DNA of 64,000 bases from Robiginitomaculum sp. (GTDB lineage Bacteria > Pseudomonadota > Alphaproteobacteria > Caulobacterales > Maricaulaceae): assembly GCA_016765135.1 (NCBI GenBank), contig JAESQN010000016.1, positions 120,129 through 184,128 of the forward strand, in the 5' to 3' direction. This document shows positions 17,977 through 26,246 of the stretch, piece by piece (positions within the stretch are counted from its first letter, which is position 1; the number at the start of each line of letters is the position of its first letter). The position numbers and the translations under genes are program-made. The notes beneath the pieces were generated by a model that made no database searches, was not told where the DNA came from, and saw only the letters and a program-made list of their open reading frames with translations.

Positions 17977-18990
17977 ATGAAAAAGAAAATAACCATGGTA
18001 GATTTAGCCCGGTTGGCGGATGTTGATATATCAACTGTGTCGCGGGCCCTTAATGATAGCGCATTGGTCAAGTCCAGGACAAAAGAAAAAATTCTGAAAA
18101 TCGCCGCCAGCACCGGATATGCCATCAACGCTTCGGCGCGAAACCTGCGACGACAATCAAGTGGGGCCATTGGGATCGTCATTCCGTTGATCCCGGATTT
18201 TGGCCAAACGATTTCAGATCCGTTTTTTTTGGAGATGGTGGGTTCTGTCTCCCACGCACTCTCCCGCCATGATTATGATCTTATTTTATCAGTACCCCGC
18301 GACGAGGAAAAAATTGCGGAGCGCCGTTTATTGCAAACCGGGCAAGCGGACGGCTTGATTGTCATTGGCCAGGCAGGACATATGAAGCGGCTGAACCGTC
18401 TGGACGCCGCCAAAGAAAAAATTGTTGTCTGGGGCGGCCGAATGAACAATCAACCTTACCCGATTATTGGCAGTGACAACAAAGAGGGCGGTCGTTTGGC
18501 TGCGGAACATCTTCTCAAACAGGGTCGTCGGCGGATATTGTTTTTGGGTGATGCGGAACTACCAGAAGTGACACTGCGCCACGAAGGCTTTTTAAAGGCC
18601 CATGCACAAAACAGCATCAGGCATGACGAACGGCTTAGTGTTCGCACCAATTTTGGCGGCGAAGCCGTCAAGGCCGGCATTAAATATATCCTCAAACAAG
18701 GTCTTAAATTTGATGCCATATTTGCCTCGTCTGATGTCCTGGCCATGTCAGCCATCAATGCGCTGGGCCAATGCGGCCTTAGCGTCCCCAAAGACGTGGC
18801 GATTGTCGGCTATGATAATATCAATATGGCGAAAATGGCCACACCGCCTCTGACCACCATTGACCAAAACATAACCCAGGGCGGTAAATTTATGGTTGAG
18901 CTACTCTTGCAGCAACTTTCTGGAAAACCGGTAAAATCAAAATTTACAAACACCCGGCTTATTATCCGCGAATCCTGTGGCGGCAAGTAA
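17977..18990 (+). CDS. LacI-family transcriptional regulator (probable sugar repressor)
   Basis: 337 residues from the ATG at 17977. The N-terminal helix-turn-helix (ITMVDLARLADVDISTVSRAL, in two overlapping motifs over residues 5-25) and hinge helix (about 49-59, NASARNLRR) are standard, followed by a periplasmic-binding-protein-like sugar domain with GAIGIVIPLIPD and VGYDNINMAKMATPPLTTI. An upstream in-frame extension to 17884 runs through the terminator and is rejected. It most likely binds the three CAAxCGxTTG sites at 15391-15425 and 21750-21764. The inducer is inferred to be a fructose-containing sugar or its product. It converges with the GH68-like gene. Confidence 0.92.
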   Translation: MKKKITMVDLARLADVDISTVSRALNDSALVKSRTKEKILKIAASTGYAINASARNLRRQSSGAIGIVIPLIPDFGQTISDPFFLEMVGSVSHALSRHDYDLILSVPRDEEKIAERRLLQTGQADGLIVIGQAGHMKRLNRLDAAKEKIVVWGGRMNNQPYPIIGSDNKEGGRLAAEHLLKQGRRRILFLGDAELPEVTLRHEGFLKAHAQNSIRHDERLSVRTNFGGEAVKAGIKYILKQGLKFDAIFASSDVLAMSAINALGQCGLSVPKDVAIVGYDNINMAKMATPPLTTIDQNITQGGKFMVELLLQQLSGKPVKSKFTNTRLIIRESCGGK

Positions 18991-19002
18991 ACGGGCGCGA
19001 GC

Positions 19003-20088
19003 CTATTTCAACGACATGGTTTTAAGGGGCGCAAATGTTAATTGCCATTTTGGTGCTGCCTTTTCCGTTATCGGGCAAATCAGATGTAATTCATCATTGT
19101 CAAAATCGGCCCGCAGAACACTGGCACCAAAGCAGTTCTCCAGCCCAGGTATTATTGATGAACCCGGGCGGTAAAACTGCCACGGCCCGCGCAGGCTTTC
19201 GCTTTTATACAGCCTGGAGGTTTTGCTAACCTCGCTTTCTTTCTGGTCTTCGTGCAGGCGGTTACAGGCCGAGATAAGCAGATAATAAAGCCCGCGCTTT
19301 TTGTCATGGAGTATTTTGGGTACCTCTGCCTGTGTAATATCTGCCCCGTCAGGAAGCGTCATCGGCTTGTGCAATTTCTTAATCCGGTACTCCTCGTTTC
19401 GGACTTCCAGTACCGCATGGGCGATTGCGCCTTGTTGCGGCAATATTTTTGCCGACCAGAACATATGGATTTCGCCGCTTGCATCAACAAAAATGAACGG
19501 GTCGCGCCAGGCTAAAATGGGCCCGCCGCCCTCGCCGGCATTGGCACCAAGATCGTCCCTTGGGCCAAGATAATATCCGGCGGCAATTATGTCGTCATAA
19601 TCCCGCATGGGACAGGACAGGGCTTGCGGCTGAATACTATCAATATGAAAGCCGTCCCGGCTACGCCCGACGCCGATGGATTGTAAAAACTCATGGTTTT
19701 TATCTTGCAGGCGAATACCGGTAAAGCCGACAAGCTTGTGCCCGCCCGGAACAGGCTTGACCGATCCGCTCCAGATATTTCGACTATAATAGCTTTGGGC
19801 ATTCGGGCTTAAAGACTGGAACATACCACAATCTTCCCAACTATAGCCCTGGTTTTTGGAAATAAAATGCCGGATATGAAACGGATATTGGTTGCGCTCA
19901 CGGGGGTGGATCGGCTTGCCATTTTCCGTGTGACGGCTCAAAGCCAGGCAATATAAATGAGTGACCCCGTCTTGTTCGAAACACCAACTGTCCCAAAGCC
20001 AAAGCTCCGGGTGAACAATACCGCCTGTAAACATGCCTTTATATGGTGCCGGAAAAACCGGGGCATCATTTTTGTATATATCCGGCAC
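19003..20088 (-). CDS. GH68-like (clan GH-J) beta-propeller glycosidase, cytoplasmic
   Basis: 361 residues. The motif order matches levansucrase/GH68 enzymes: WDSW with the presumed nucleophile D33, IWSGS (105-109), WRDP with the transition-state aspartate D196, and ITQAEVPK with the acid/base glutamate E255, then SLRGPW and LTFAP. GH68 members hydrolyse sucrose or transfer its fructosyl unit. It is shorter than usual (about 415-470) and has no signal peptide, unlike secreted levansucrases. The start is GTG at 20088, without an obvious Shine-Dalgarno. Encoded 168 nt downstream of the GPH symporter on the same strand and next to a fructokinase gene, so it probably splits imported sucrose or a fructoside in the cytoplasm. 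GH32 or GH43-like relatives are the alternative. Confidence 0.72.
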   Translation of the reverse strand: MPDIYKNDAPVFPAPYKGMFTGGIVHPELWLWDSWCFEQDGVTHLYCLALSRHTENGKPIHPRERNQYPFHIRHFISKNQGYSWEDCGMFQSLSPNAQSYYSRNIWSGSVKPVPGGHKLVGFTGIRLQDKNHEFLQSIGVGRSRDGFHIDSIQPQALSCPMRDYDDIIAAGYYLGPRDDLGANAGEGGGPILAWRDPFIFVDASGEIHMFWSAKILPQQGAIAHAVLEVRNEEYRIKKLHKPMTLPDGADITQAEVPKILHDKKRGLYYLLISACNRLHEDQKESEVSKTSRLYKSESLRGPWQFYRPGSSIIPGLENCFGASVLRADFDNDELHLICPITEKAAPKWQLTFAPLKTMSLK

Positions 20089-20256
20089 TATTGGTATTCT
20101 GTCTCATTCGCACGCTCAAGCGCTGCGCTGGCTGGATCTACTGTGAAAAATAAAGTCAAATCTGTGATTGCGCCATGAAACGGTTGGGGATAGGAAGTTG
20201 AAAATAGTGGGATTTTTTTGTATGTCACGGCAATACTCTCAAAATTGGTTAAAAAG

Positions 20257-21648
20257 TTAGATCGAAGGTTCTTTTGATCGACGTTTTAGGAGCGCACGTT
20301 CCATCTTTTTCACAGTGTTGCCGTCGAGTTTATAAAAAACCATCAACAGGCCTGCCGCAAAGAAGAAAATAGCTGGAACGAAACTAAACATGAGGCGAAT
20401 TCCTTGTATAGACTCAGATGTTTGTATCTCGTTGGCAACAAAGCCGAAAGCTGCCAATATGAAGCCTGGAATAGCACTACCAAAAGCAGAGCCGGTCTTT
20501 AGGGAAAACATGGACGCGGATACGGTCAACCCCGCACTGTTTTTGCCAGACTTCCACTCGCCATATTCTGCGCAGTCAGTATACATCGCAAATAATAGAG
20601 TGATTATTACACCGAAGCAAAAAATTCCTGTGGCATAGAACAAAACGATAAACCAGTAGTGATCTGGTGGAATAAAATAAGAACCAGCCAATAGAGTTGC
20701 ATGCAAGATATTCATAAAAATCATGAGTTGACGCTTGTCGACAATTTTGAGGAACGTCGGAGTTAAAAGCGCGCCGAACAACTGTCCGACAAAACCTAAT
20801 GTGATGAGCAAAGTCGTACGGTCCATCCACCATAGGACTTTATCTTCCCCGAAGGCTATATAGTACTTCACGTAGAAGGCTGCAGACGAAATACGTGAAA
20901 TCAAACCAATGACGACCAAGATTCCTGCTATTGCCAAAACAATCCATGAAATATTCTTTAAGAGAACGGCCATATCCTCTTTGGCACTGGAGTCGTGTTT
21001 TTTTGGTGTGATACGTTCTTTGGTCGTCGCAAAAGTGATCCAAAATAGAGCGACTGTGAGAATAGCAAAGAGTATGATCGTGAGCCGAAAGCCGAGAAGT
21101 TCATTGCCGCCGCCAAGCCAGTCCACCAATGGCTTGGTTGTCGCGCCCACGATTAGTGTGCCGAGTGATGCGAAGACAAACCTGAATTGAGTGGCCTTTA
21201 TGCGTTCCTTTGCGACTGGTGAAATCACAGCCAAAAGCGCTGAATAGGGGACGTTGATTGCTGTATATCCCAACATGACAAGTGAGTAGGATACATAGGC
21301 AAATATGATCTTGCCCGTTTCTGATAAATCCGGCCCTAAAAATAGCAGGTATCCGAGTGCGGCATATGGAACCGCCATCCATAATAAATATGGCCGATAT
21401 TTGCCCCAACGTGTTTCAGTTCTGTCTGCGAGCAACCCCATGGCAGGATCGCTAACAGCATCTATAATTTTTGTAACAAGAAACATAGTGGCGGCGGCGG
21501 CTGGTGAAATGCCCCAGACGTCTGTGTAGTAATAAAGCAGAAATATTCCAAAGAACCCCATATAGAAGTTCGAGGCCATATCGCCGAGGCCATAGCCAAC
21601 CTTTTCTATGAAGGACAATGGAGCCGTGTTAGCTTTCCTAAGATTCAC
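20257..21648 (-). CDS. GPH-family sugar:cation symporter
   Basis: 463 residues with about 12 membrane segments. The N-terminus (EKVGYGLGDMASNFYM) and the motif DAVSDPAMGLLADRTETRWGKYRPYLLW are diagnostic of the glycoside-pentoside-hexuronide symporter family (MelB, LacS, and SuxC-type sucrose carriers). It would move the sugar delivered by the TonB receptor across the inner membrane. The start is GTG at 21648 after GGGGAAAGG. The promoter side carries the LacI-type operator at 21750. The DNA looks different in codon choice from the GH68-like gene behind it, by eye. Confidence 0.88.
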   Translation of the reverse strand: MNLRKANTAPLSFIEKVGYGLGDMASNFYMGFFGIFLLYYYTDVWGISPAAAATMFLVTKIIDAVSDPAMGLLADRTETRWGKYRPYLLWMAVPYAALGYLLFLGPDLSETGKIIFAYVSYSLVMLGYTAINVPYSALLAVISPVAKERIKATQFRFVFASLGTLIVGATTKPLVDWLGGGNELLGFRLTIILFAILTVALFWITFATTKERITPKKHDSSAKEDMAVLLKNISWIVLAIAGILVVIGLISRISSAAFYVKYYIAFGEDKVLWWMDRTTLLITLGFVGQLFGALLTPTFLKIVDKRQLMIFMNILHATLLAGSYFIPPDHYWFIVLFYATGIFCFGVIITLLFAMYTDCAEYGEWKSGKNSAGLTVSASMFSLKTGSAFGSAIPGFILAAFGFVANEIQTSESIQGIRLMFSFVPAIFFFAAGLLMVFYKLDGNTVKKMERALLKRRSKEPSI

Positions 21649-21749
21649 TTTCGTGCCTTTCCCCTAAATCCATGGTCACATAGTACTAATTTTTCTGACG
21701 AAGAATTATTTTCCTCTCGTTGACTTGCAATCAAAAGCCTACACAGAAA

Positions 21750-21764
21750 TACAAACGATTGCAA
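21750..21764. promoter_or_regulatory. LacI-type operator, symporter/fructokinase site
   Basis: TACAAACGATTGCAA, the exact inverse complement of 15411-15425. It lies between the divergent symporter and fructokinase genes, about 100 bp from each start, so a single site could repress both. A weaker half-site TTGCAATC occurs at 21725-21732. Confidence 0.75.
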
Positions 21765-21847
21765 TTTATTTGTTTCATTGTCGTAAAAGTATATTAAAGA
21801 GATTAAGTAAAGGGCGTTTCGAAAATAGCATAGAGCAGGACAGGGTA

Positions 21848-22747
21848 ATGAAGAGCCCAAAAAAAATAGTTTATGGCGGCATTGATGCGGGCGGGACATC
21901 ATTCAAATGTGTGCTTGCGGATGAAAGCAGAAATATAATTGCGCAAACCGATGTTCCAACAACAACCCCGCAATATACCTTGGCGCAATGCATTGAATTT
22001 TTCAAATCCGCAGTAACAACCAGTACAATCGAAGCACTTGGGATAGCCTCTTTTGGCCCGCTCGATATTGACCCCAATTCCGGCGCTTACGGGACATATT
22101 TACCAGGGCCTAAATCCGGTTGGGCCGGTGTGAATTTATATTCTGCCTTTAAAGACGCTCTTGGTATTCCTGTTGCCATTGATACAGATGTAAACGGTGC
22201 TTTGTTGGCGGAATTAGCATGGGGAAATGCCAAGGGGTACACTTCGGCTGCCTATGTGACCATAGGCACAGGAATTGGCGCGGGGATATTGTGCGCAGGG
22301 CAGCTTGTCGGCAAGCCCGCACATCCCGAATTTGGCCATATCAGAGTTGAACGTCACCCGGATGACCTGGATTTTAAAGGTGTTTGCAGTGTGCACGGCG
22401 CCTGCCTTGAAGGGTTGGCAAGCGGCCCGTCTTTACACGCCCGCTTTGGTGACCCGGAAAAACTGGCGAGGGATCATAAAGCTTGGGATATGCTGGCTTT
22501 TTACCTCGCCCAAGCTTGTGTGTCATTGGCCTTGTCATTTCGCCCCCAAGCCATAATTCTTGGCGGCGGCGTACTGCAAACAAAACACGTGTTGCCAAAA
22601 ATCAAAAGACAATATGCAAACCAAATCAATGCTTATTTAGGCCAAACAGAGGATGATATTGACCGGTTGATAATACCTCCAAAACTAGGCCGTAATGCGG
22701 GCATATGGGGCGGGATATATCTAGCACAAAATATTGGCTATAAATAA
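21848..22747 (+). CDS. ROK-family fructokinase
   Basis: 299 residues from the ATG at 21848 (AGGACAGGG upstream). The ATP loop is DAGGT (13-17). The region from H164 to about residue 194 (GH..ERHPDD..F.GVCSVHGACLEGLASGP) is the zinc-binding signature that separates ROK fructokinases (YdhR/Mak type) from ROK glucokinases. It converts fructose to fructose-6-phosphate, which PGI would turn into glucose-6-phosphate for Zwf. Divergent from the symporter across a LacI-type operator. A frame open further upstream to 21725 has no kinase similarity. Confidence 0.88.
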   Translation: MKSPKKIVYGGIDAGGTSFKCVLADESRNIIAQTDVPTTTPQYTLAQCIEFFKSAVTTSTIEALGIASFGPLDIDPNSGAYGTYLPGPKSGWAGVNLYSAFKDALGIPVAIDTDVNGALLAELAWGNAKGYTSAAYVTIGTGIGAGILCAGQLVGKPAHPEFGHIRVERHPDDLDFKGVCSVHGACLEGLASGPSLHARFGDPEKLARDHKAWDMLAFYLAQACVSLALSFRPQAIILGGGVLQTKHVLPKIKRQYANQINAYLGQTEDDIDRLIIPPKLGRNAGIWGGIYLAQNIGYK

Positions 22748-23046
22748 AAAGGATTCCGGTTTATTGCTGTCCGGGCACACGGCGTCAGTATTTGGTATAA
22801 TATTTAATAGTATCAATAACTTAAATGGTTTCAATTTTCATTTTATGGCACAGTTTATGAGTACACTACCTAGGTAAGCCAGTGGACGCCGCAGGCACTG
22901 GAAAGGCTAAACGGAGCATTTCCAGCGGGCACGTCACGACACCTAGTATGGTTTATGGTGTAACACAAACAAGGAATTTGGCCGCGTAATGAAACCCAGA
23001 GCGACCTTAGCCAAGCTGCCGAACCGTCTAATCAAACAAAAATACC
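22748..23046. other. 299-bp intergenic region with one hairpin
   Basis: No convincing gene. The only structure seen is an inverted repeat CCAGTG (22879-22884)/CACTGG (22896-22901) with an 11-nt loop, extendable by AGC and GCT across a bulge; no T-tract follows, so it is not an obvious terminator. The region separates the fructokinase (plus) from the LysR gene (minus) tail to tail. Confidence 0.4.
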
Positions 23047-23913
23047 TCACCCTTCGATCAGATGTTTTTGCGATTTGATGTAGTGCACAAAAAAATCCAG
23101 AAAAGTGCGAATGCGCGGGACCTTACGTAAATCCGCATGCACCAGCAACCAGATATCACGGCGGCTGACAGTTTCACCCGGTGAAATCCTGGCCAGAGCG
23201 GGATCGCTTTCACCGATGAAACACGGTAGGATGGTGGCACCAACTCCAAAGCGTGCAGCTTCGAGCAATGATGAGACGGAATCAATTCGCAATCGGCACA
23301 TATGATCGGGAATATCTGGTGCCAGTGCAGGCCAGGTTGGGTTATCTGATCCATCATCCCAATTCAGCCACACCATAGACTCCAAATTATCTTTGTGTTG
23401 TTCCAGGTAGGACCGTGAGGCGTAGGAGGCAAAAGATGCTACTGCCAGTTTACGCCCAAACAAATCTTCCTTGGGCGTGTTTGTGGCAAAGAGAGCGACG
23501 TCACCCTGCAGGCGTTTTTCGCCAAGCGGTTGTGTGCGAACCCGCAAATTGATATCAGGATGGCGTTGCAAGAATTCCGAAGTGATTGATAACAAAAGAT
23601 AGTTGGACAAGATATCGGTCGTCACGACGTGTATGGTTCCACCGGTTTCTTCACTATCGGCGACCAGGGTCCTGTTGATTTCCTCAATCTCTTTTTCCAG
23701 TCGCATTGCGCCTTCAAAATATTTTTGGCCGGACAGGCTTAAAGTGTTTCGTTTGGCCGAGCCTAAAAACAGACTGCTCCCAATCTTTTCTTCGAACGCC
23801 TGCAAGCGACGTGAGACAGTGCTTTGATCAAGACCAAGACTTTTAGCTCCGGCGGTAATCGATCCAGAGCGGGCCACGGCAAGAAAAATTCGCAAATCAT
23901 CCCAGTTCTTCAT
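23047..23913 (-). CDS. LysR-family transcriptional regulator
   Basis: 288 residues from the ATG at 23913. N-terminal winged helix-turn-helix: DLRIFLAVARSGSITAGAKSLG, then LDQSTVSRRLQAFEEKIGSSLF; C-terminal ligand-binding domain of the LysR type. A start three codons earlier (MTC at 23922) is open but arises from a 22-nt duplication of the first codons, so the second ATG is preferred; GGGATGACCTGT just upstream may act as its ribosome-binding site. Divergent from the DUF1330 gene, with a 7-bp inverted repeat between them that may be its operator. Confidence 0.9.
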   Translation of the reverse strand: MKNWDDLRIFLAVARSGSITAGAKSLGLDQSTVSRRLQAFEEKIGSSLFLGSAKRNTLSLSGQKYFEGAMRLEKEIEEINRTLVADSEETGGTIHVVTTDILSNYLLLSITSEFLQRHPDINLRVRTQPLGEKRLQGDVALFATNTPKEDLFGRKLAVASFASYASRSYLEQHKDNLESMVWLNWDDGSDNPTWPALAPDIPDHMCRLRIDSVSSLLEAARFGVGATILPCFIGESDPALARISPGETVSRRDIWLLVHADLRKVPRIRTFLDFFVHYIKSQKHLIEG

Positions 23914-23935
23914 ACAGGTCATCCCAGTTCTTCAT
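23897..23935 (-). repeat. 22-nt duplication of the lysR start
   Basis: TCATCCCAGTTCTTCAT occurs at 23897-23913 and again at 23919-23935 (period 22). On the minus strand this gives two copies of ATGAAGAACTGGGATGA. The outer copy (ATG at 23935) is out of frame and stops after 12 codons, so it makes a mini-ORF overlapping the true start. Confidence 0.85.
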
Positions 23936-23949
23936 CCATGCGTAATAGC

Positions 23950-23970
23950 ATAGTTTATATGTAAAACTAT
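23950..23970. promoter_or_regulatory. candidate LysR-binding inverted repeat
   Basis: ATAGTTT-N7-AAACTAT is a perfect 7-bp inverted repeat of the T-N11-A type used by LysR regulators, in the 123-bp space between the divergent lysR and DUF1330 genes. Confidence 0.45.
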
Positions 23971-24036
23971 CTATTTACTGATTTTTTGCATTGATACATA
24001 AGCAAGTCATCAACTTTCATATAAAGGATTTCACAC

Positions 24037-24330
24037 ATGCCTGCTTATTTTGTCGCCCGTTTCGTTATCAAGGACGCTGCCGCACTCGCAGCTTATTCCA
24101 AAAAGGCAGGCCCCATCATTGCTTCATTTGGCGGTGAGTTGCTTTTTAAAGGTGGAGCAGAGCAGGTTTTGACAGGAGAGGTGGCTTTTCCCAACATTGC
24201 GGTTTTCCAATTTCCAGATCAGAAAAAGCTTGATGCTTTCTATGCATCAGACGCGTACCGGGCATTAAAAGCTGCGCGCGAAGCTGGAGCGGATATGGTG
24301 CTTTCTGCACACGGCGGTAAGCCGCGCTGA
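24037..24330 (+). CDS. DUF1330 family protein
   Basis: 97 residues, a ferredoxin-like alpha/beta protein of the DUF1330 family: MPAYFVARFVIKD, AYSKKAGPIIASFGGELLFKGG and FPDQKKLDAFYASDAYRALKAARE are characteristic. Function in the family is unknown, though the fold is that of dimeric barrel (antibiotic biosynthesis monooxygenase-like) proteins. Shine-Dalgarno AAAGGA. Divergent from the LysR gene, which probably regulates it. Confidence 0.88.
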   Translation: MPAYFVARFVIKDAAALAAYSKKAGPIIASFGGELLFKGGAEQVLTGEVAFPNIAVFQFPDQKKLDAFYASDAYRALKAAREAGADMVLSAHGGKPR

Positions 24331-24530
24331 CGCCCGCGCCTCTGTCCATTCCTATTGCAAATGCTCGCCTGGTTCTTGGTACGCGGCAAGGCATTTACTT
24401 GCTTGAACACAGACACCGCCCCTAGTCAACGCCGCGTGGTTGGGCATATATCGGATTAAGCATTTATTTTCATTAGACGCCCGCAAGGTAATGCTATAAC
24501 AACGCATACTCACAAAGGTGCGGCCGGTTA

Positions 24531-25532
24531 ATGAGCAAAGATACAAACATTCACATGCAGGATGAGCCGGACCGCAGGGGGCGACCGGGACGTTTGCCTG
24601 CGCACGAAAGTTCGCGCATCACGCGGCGCATCACCGCATTTTCTATTGCCATAGGCGTTGTTCTTATAACGACCAAGTTTATTGTATTTCGCGAATCTGG
24701 TTCCGTAGGCATTTTGTCCTCATTGGTGCATTCGGCGCTCGATTTTATTGCCGCCCTGGCCAGTTTTATTGCGGTGCGTTATGCGGCCCGACCACCGGAC
24801 GCCAAATTTCGGTTCGGGCGCGGCAAGGCGGAAGGTTTTTCAGCCTTGTTACAAGCCTGCCTCATTGTGTTGGCCGCCGTGCATTTACTGGAAGAAGCCG
24901 CCAGCAGATTGGCTAACCCGCAAGCTCTTGAGCATGAAAGTTATGCCGTCGCGGTGATGGTGTTTGCTGTGGCTTTGACCATATGGCTGCTGATTGCCCA
25001 GAGCTGGGCCATACGCGAAACGGGTTCATTGGCGGTGCGCGGTGACCGGGCTCATTATATAGCTGATATGTCGGCAAGTGTTGCGGTGATAATCGGGATT
25101 TTACTGGCCAGTTATACGGACTTCTTGCGTGCTGACGCCTTGGTTGGTTTTGGTATTGCGCTTTGGTTATTTTACACCGCATATAAGGTTGGTCGGTTGG
25201 CCTGGAGCCAGCTTATGGACGCGGAGCTTCCCGAGAAAGAACGCGCCCTCATTCGTAAATTAGCCCTACAGGACAAGCATATAAACGCCGTGCATGATCT
25301 CCGAACCCGCGCTGCTGGCCCCCATGTGCATATACAAATGCAGCTTGATCTGGACGATGATTTATCCCTGCATGATGCCCACGAAATTGTCATAGCCGCC
25401 GAGAAACGCATGATGGAAGCCTATCCGGCGGCGGATATCCTCATCCACCCCCACCCTAGCGGCTGTCAAAAACTGCACGGCAATTCAGTTTTTCGCCAAG
25501 GACACAAGAAGAGCCAAGACCATAATCATTAG
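24531..25532 (+). CDS. cation diffusion facilitator (FieF/CzcD-type efflux)
   Basis: 333 residues with about six membrane segments (roughly 30-230) and a cytoplasmic C-terminal domain. Metal site residues appear in HSALDFIAALAS (H65/D69 region of the second helix) and DRAHYIADMSAS in helix five (the HxxxD pair). The tail is His-rich (GHKKSQDHNH). CDF proteins export Zn, Fe, Mn or Cd in exchange for protons; DxxxD/HxxxD signatures suggest Zn or Fe but the ion is not certain. The 200 bp upstream hold no other gene. Confidence 0.88.
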   Translation: MSKDTNIHMQDEPDRRGRPGRLPAHESSRITRRITAFSIAIGVVLITTKFIVFRESGSVGILSSLVHSALDFIAALASFIAVRYAARPPDAKFRFGRGKAEGFSALLQACLIVLAAVHLLEEAASRLANPQALEHESYAVAVMVFAVALTIWLLIAQSWAIRETGSLAVRGDRAHYIADMSASVAVIIGILLASYTDFLRADALVGFGIALWLFYTAYKVGRLAWSQLMDAELPEKERALIRKLALQDKHINAVHDLRTRAAGPHVHIQMQLDLDDDLSLHDAHEIVIAAEKRMMEAYPAADILIHPHPSGCQKLHGNSVFRQGHKKSQDHNH

Positions 25533-25559
25533 TTAATGCTTAGCTAATATTCTAAAAGA

Positions 25560-26237
25560 ATGAGAACGCTTTACCATTGGCCTCTGGACCCAAATTCGCG
25601 ACAAGCGCGTTTGGCTTTGGGGGAGAAAAAACTTAGATTTAAACTTGTTCCCGTAGTGCCTTGGGCACCGACGGAAAGTTTCTTGAATCTATGCGTGGAG
25701 GGTGTGCCGCCTTGCCTGGTCGAAGATACAGACGGCGGAAAAACCATCATCAGTACGGCCCGTGCCATAAGCGAATATGTAGCAGACGACGGTAATTCGC
25801 GCACGGCACTTCTACCGCAATCTGCGAAAATGCGCGCCGAGGTTCGCAGGTTATGCCATTGGTTTGACGTTAAATTTTCAGGTGACGTCAATGCTTATAT
25901 TTTGTCAGAACGCCTGGAAAAAACTATGACGGGCAGTGCACCTGACCCGGCGGTTTTGCGTATTGGCCGCGAGCATTTGAAGTTTCATCTGGAATATATG
26001 TCCTGGCTCCTGGAGAGCCGCGACTGGCTGGCTTGCAATCAGATGAGCTTGGCTGATTTGGCGGCGGGTGCGCACATATCTTGTCTTGATTATCTAGACG
26101 AAATTAAATGGGACAAATGGCCTGTGCTTAAAGACTGGTACCAAAAACTAAAATCCCGACCCTCATTCCGCCCGCTTCTGAAGGATAGAATTCCAGGCTT
26201 GCGTCCATCCCGGCAATATGCTGATCTGGATTTTTAG
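25560..26237 (+). CDS. glutathione S-transferase family protein
   Basis: 225 residues. N-terminal thioredoxin-like domain (MRTLYHWPLDPNSRQARLALGEK) and an all-helical C-terminal domain with SLADLAAGAHISCLDYL. It is the GST paralogue that habitually sits beside queG in alphaproteobacteria (from memory), ending 9 nt before the queG ATG. The substrate is unknown. Start chosen at the first ATG. Confidence 0.86.
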   Translation: MRTLYHWPLDPNSRQARLALGEKKLRFKLVPVVPWAPTESFLNLCVEGVPPCLVEDTDGGKTIISTARAISEYVADDGNSRTALLPQSAKMRAEVRRLCHWFDVKFSGDVNAYILSERLEKTMTGSAPDPAVLRIGREHLKFHLEYMSWLLESRDWLACNQMSLADLAAGAHISCLDYLDEIKWDKWPVLKDWYQKLKSRPSFRPLLKDRIPGLRPSRQYADLDF

Positions 26238-26246
26238 GTTTTGGTG

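Noticed and set aside
24146..24546. Minus-strand open frames behind the DUF1330 gene
   Set aside because: Two overlapping short frames of Cys/Arg-rich composition, no ribosome-binding site and no similarity; the space 24331-24530 is best called non-coding.
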